This document shows, piece by piece, positions 62,725 to 64,000 of a stretch of 64,000 nt of DNA. The notes under the pieces are model-generated. The model was not told where the DNA came from. It made no database searches and was given only the letters and a program-made list of their open reading frames with translations. Source of the stretch: Pseudomonas viridiflava (GTDB lineage Bacteria; Pseudomonadota; Gammaproteobacteria; Pseudomonadales; Pseudomonadaceae). The stretch is from NCBI RefSeq assembly GCF_900583165.1, contig NZ_UTKY01000016.1, positions 1 through 64,000 on the forward strand. The letters are read 5' to 3'. The position numbers and the translations under genes were made by a program. Numbering within the stretch: the stretch's first letter is position 1; the number at the start of each line of letters is the position of its first letter.

Positions 62725-63990
62725 TCATAAACGTATGGACAGGCCATCGGCCAGTGATTGTCGATAAGCGCGCCATGCGGGCACGCTGCCCATCAACAAC
62801 GCGGCGGCCAGGATACTGGCGAGCAGCGTCCATTCATATTCGCTGGGCCAGGCCATCGGCAGGTCCAGGCCGTAATTGGCCTGCAAGTACCCGCGCGAGG
62901 CGGCGATGCACACATACAGCAAGCCAACCCCCGCGATCACGCCAGACAATGCCAGGGCGAAGGCTTCGAAGATCAGCAACGTCGCGATATGCCACGGGCG
63001 TGCGCCCACCGAGCGCAAAATCGCCATCTCGCGGCGGCGCTCGTTGAGGCTGGTGAGGATCGCCGTGAGCATGCCGATCAAGCCGGTCAGCACGACAAAC
63101 AGCGAGATCACGAACAGCGCTTTCTCAGCGGTGCCCATCATGCTCCACAGCTCTTGCAACGCTACGCCCGGAAGGATCGCCAGCATCGGCTCGCCACGGA
63201 ATTCGTTGATCTCCCGTTGCAGGGCAAAGGTGGAAATCTTGTTGTTCAGGCCGAGCATGAATGCGGTGATGGCCTGCGGGGTCAGGTCCATGTTGCGCGC
63301 CTGGTCAGCGCTGATGCGGCCTTTGCCCTGGGCGGGCACGCCGTTGTGCCAGTCGATATGGATCGCTTCCATGCCGCCCAGGCTGATGTGCAACGTGCGG
63401 TCCACGGGCGTGCCGGTGCGCTTGAGGATGCCGACCACGGTGAAAGGTTTGTCATCGTGCTTGACCAGGCTGACCACCGCCACGCCGTGGGCGAGTACCA
63501 ACTTGTCGCCGAGCTTGTAGTGCAGGGCCTCGGCCACTTCGGCGCCGAGCACCACTTCGAACGGATCAGTGGCGAAGGCGCGGCCGCTGGCCAGTTCGAG
63601 GTTTTGTTTGCGACCGTACTGGTAGTGCTCGAAGTAGGATTCGTTGGTGCCCATCACGCGGTAGCCGCGGTGGGAGTCGCCGAGGGAAATCGGGATCGCC
63701 CATTTCACCTGCGGGCTGGCGGCGAAGTGCTCGAAGCTGTCCCAGCGGATGTTGTTGGTGGCGTTGCCGATGCGGAATACCGAGTACAGCAGCAGGTTCA
63801 CCGAGCCGGAACGGGCGCCGACGATCAGGTCGGTGCCGCTGATGGTGCTGGCGAAACTGTTGCGCGCTTCCACCCGCACGCGCTCCACCGCCAGTAACAG
63901 ACAGACTGAAAGTGCGATGGCGAACGCGGTAAGCGTCGCGGTAAAGCGGCGGTTAGCCAGGCTGGCCAGGGCTAGACGGAACAGATACAT
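62725..63990 (-). CDS. FtsX/MacB-like ABC transporter permease
   Basis: The 421-residue inner-membrane protein has one N-terminal helix (about 20-38), a large periplasmic domain (about 45-270) and three C-terminal helices (ALFVISLFVVLTGLIGMLTA and two later), the FtsX-like layout. It matches PAO1 PA4065. Its ATPase partner should lie just beyond the window edge. GAGG precedes the ATG, which is eleven bases from the end. Stop and downstream DUF3299 start region overlap, so they are cotranscribed. Confidence 0.9.
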   Translation of the reverse strand: MYLFRLALASLANRRFTATLTAFAIALSVCLLLAVERVRVEARNSFASTISGTDLIVGARSGSVNLLLYSVFRIGNATNNIRWDSFEHFAASPQVKWAIPISLGDSHRGYRVMGTNESYFEHYQYGRKQNLELASGRAFATDPFEVVLGAEVAEALHYKLGDKLVLAHGVAVVSLVKHDDKPFTVVGILKRTGTPVDRTLHISLGGMEAIHIDWHNGVPAQGKGRISADQARNMDLTPQAITAFMLGLNNKISTFALQREINEFRGEPMLAILPGVALQELWSMMGTAEKALFVISLFVVLTGLIGMLTAILTSLNERRREMAILRSVGARPWHIATLLIFEAFALALSGVIAGVGLLYVCIAASRGYLQANYGLDLPMAWPSEYEWTLLASILAAALLMGSVPAWRAYRQSLADGLSIRL

Positions 63991-64000
63991 CTCAAACCTC

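Overview
The window is a chromosomal segment of a Pseudomonas, most likely of the P. fluorescens group. Three things point there: the gene order from birA through uvrA, ssb and the oprG locus, which I recall as close to that of P. aeruginosa PAO1; the protein lengths (RpoB 1357, RpoC 1399, OprG 232 residues); and REP sequences with a GGGGGCTTGCCCCC core, typical of fluorescent pseudomonads. No database search was possible, so the assignment rests on recognition.

Region 1 (1-33,390) is the translation and transcription superlocus. It opens with the 3' end of a 5S rRNA, then birA, coaX and a SPOR-domain gene, then tRNA-Tyr, tRNA-Gly, tRNA-Thr and tRNA-Trp leading into secE-nusG. The L11/L10/rpoBC cluster, the str operon (rpsL, rpsG, fusA, tuf), the S10 and spc clusters (rpsJ to rpmJ) and the alpha operon (rpsM to rplQ) follow on the same strand. 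Regulatory DNA is readable at the joints: good sigma70 promoters before tRNA-Tyr, tRNA-Trp, rpsL, rpsJ, rpsH and rpsM, a leader terminator before rpsL, an L10-type leader before rplJ, and several terminators. The second tuf copy that PAO1 carries between tRNA-Thr and tRNA-Trp is absent.

Region 2 (33,400-40,710) is a stress and DNA-repair block: catalase katA, a bacterioferritin-family gene whose protein has Ala where the haem-ligand Met52 should be, uvrA on the minus strand with a LexA-like site, a YajR-like MFS transporter and ssb.

Region 3 (40,741-61,248) is more variable. It holds an unrecognised membrane protein, tam, a cysteine hydrolase divergent from a GlxA-type regulator, a DUF3182/hydrolase pair, a three-gene minus-strand operon of cardiolipin synthase type (EEP protein, clsB, ybhN-like), a three-gene envelope cluster (OmpA-type lipoprotein, multi-spanning membrane protein, exported VWA-like protein), an MscS-family channel, a large Lhr-type helicase and an RmlD-like protein. 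The envelope cluster is the best candidate for an undescribed system. REP doublets occupy three convergent gene junctions, and a different REP family sits upstream of the channel gene.

Region 4 (61,399-63,990) carries oprG, a DUF3299 protein and an FtsX-like ABC permease, matching PAO1 PA4067, PA4066 and PA4065. A near-consensus ANR/FNR box lies upstream of oprG at the spacing expected for activation.
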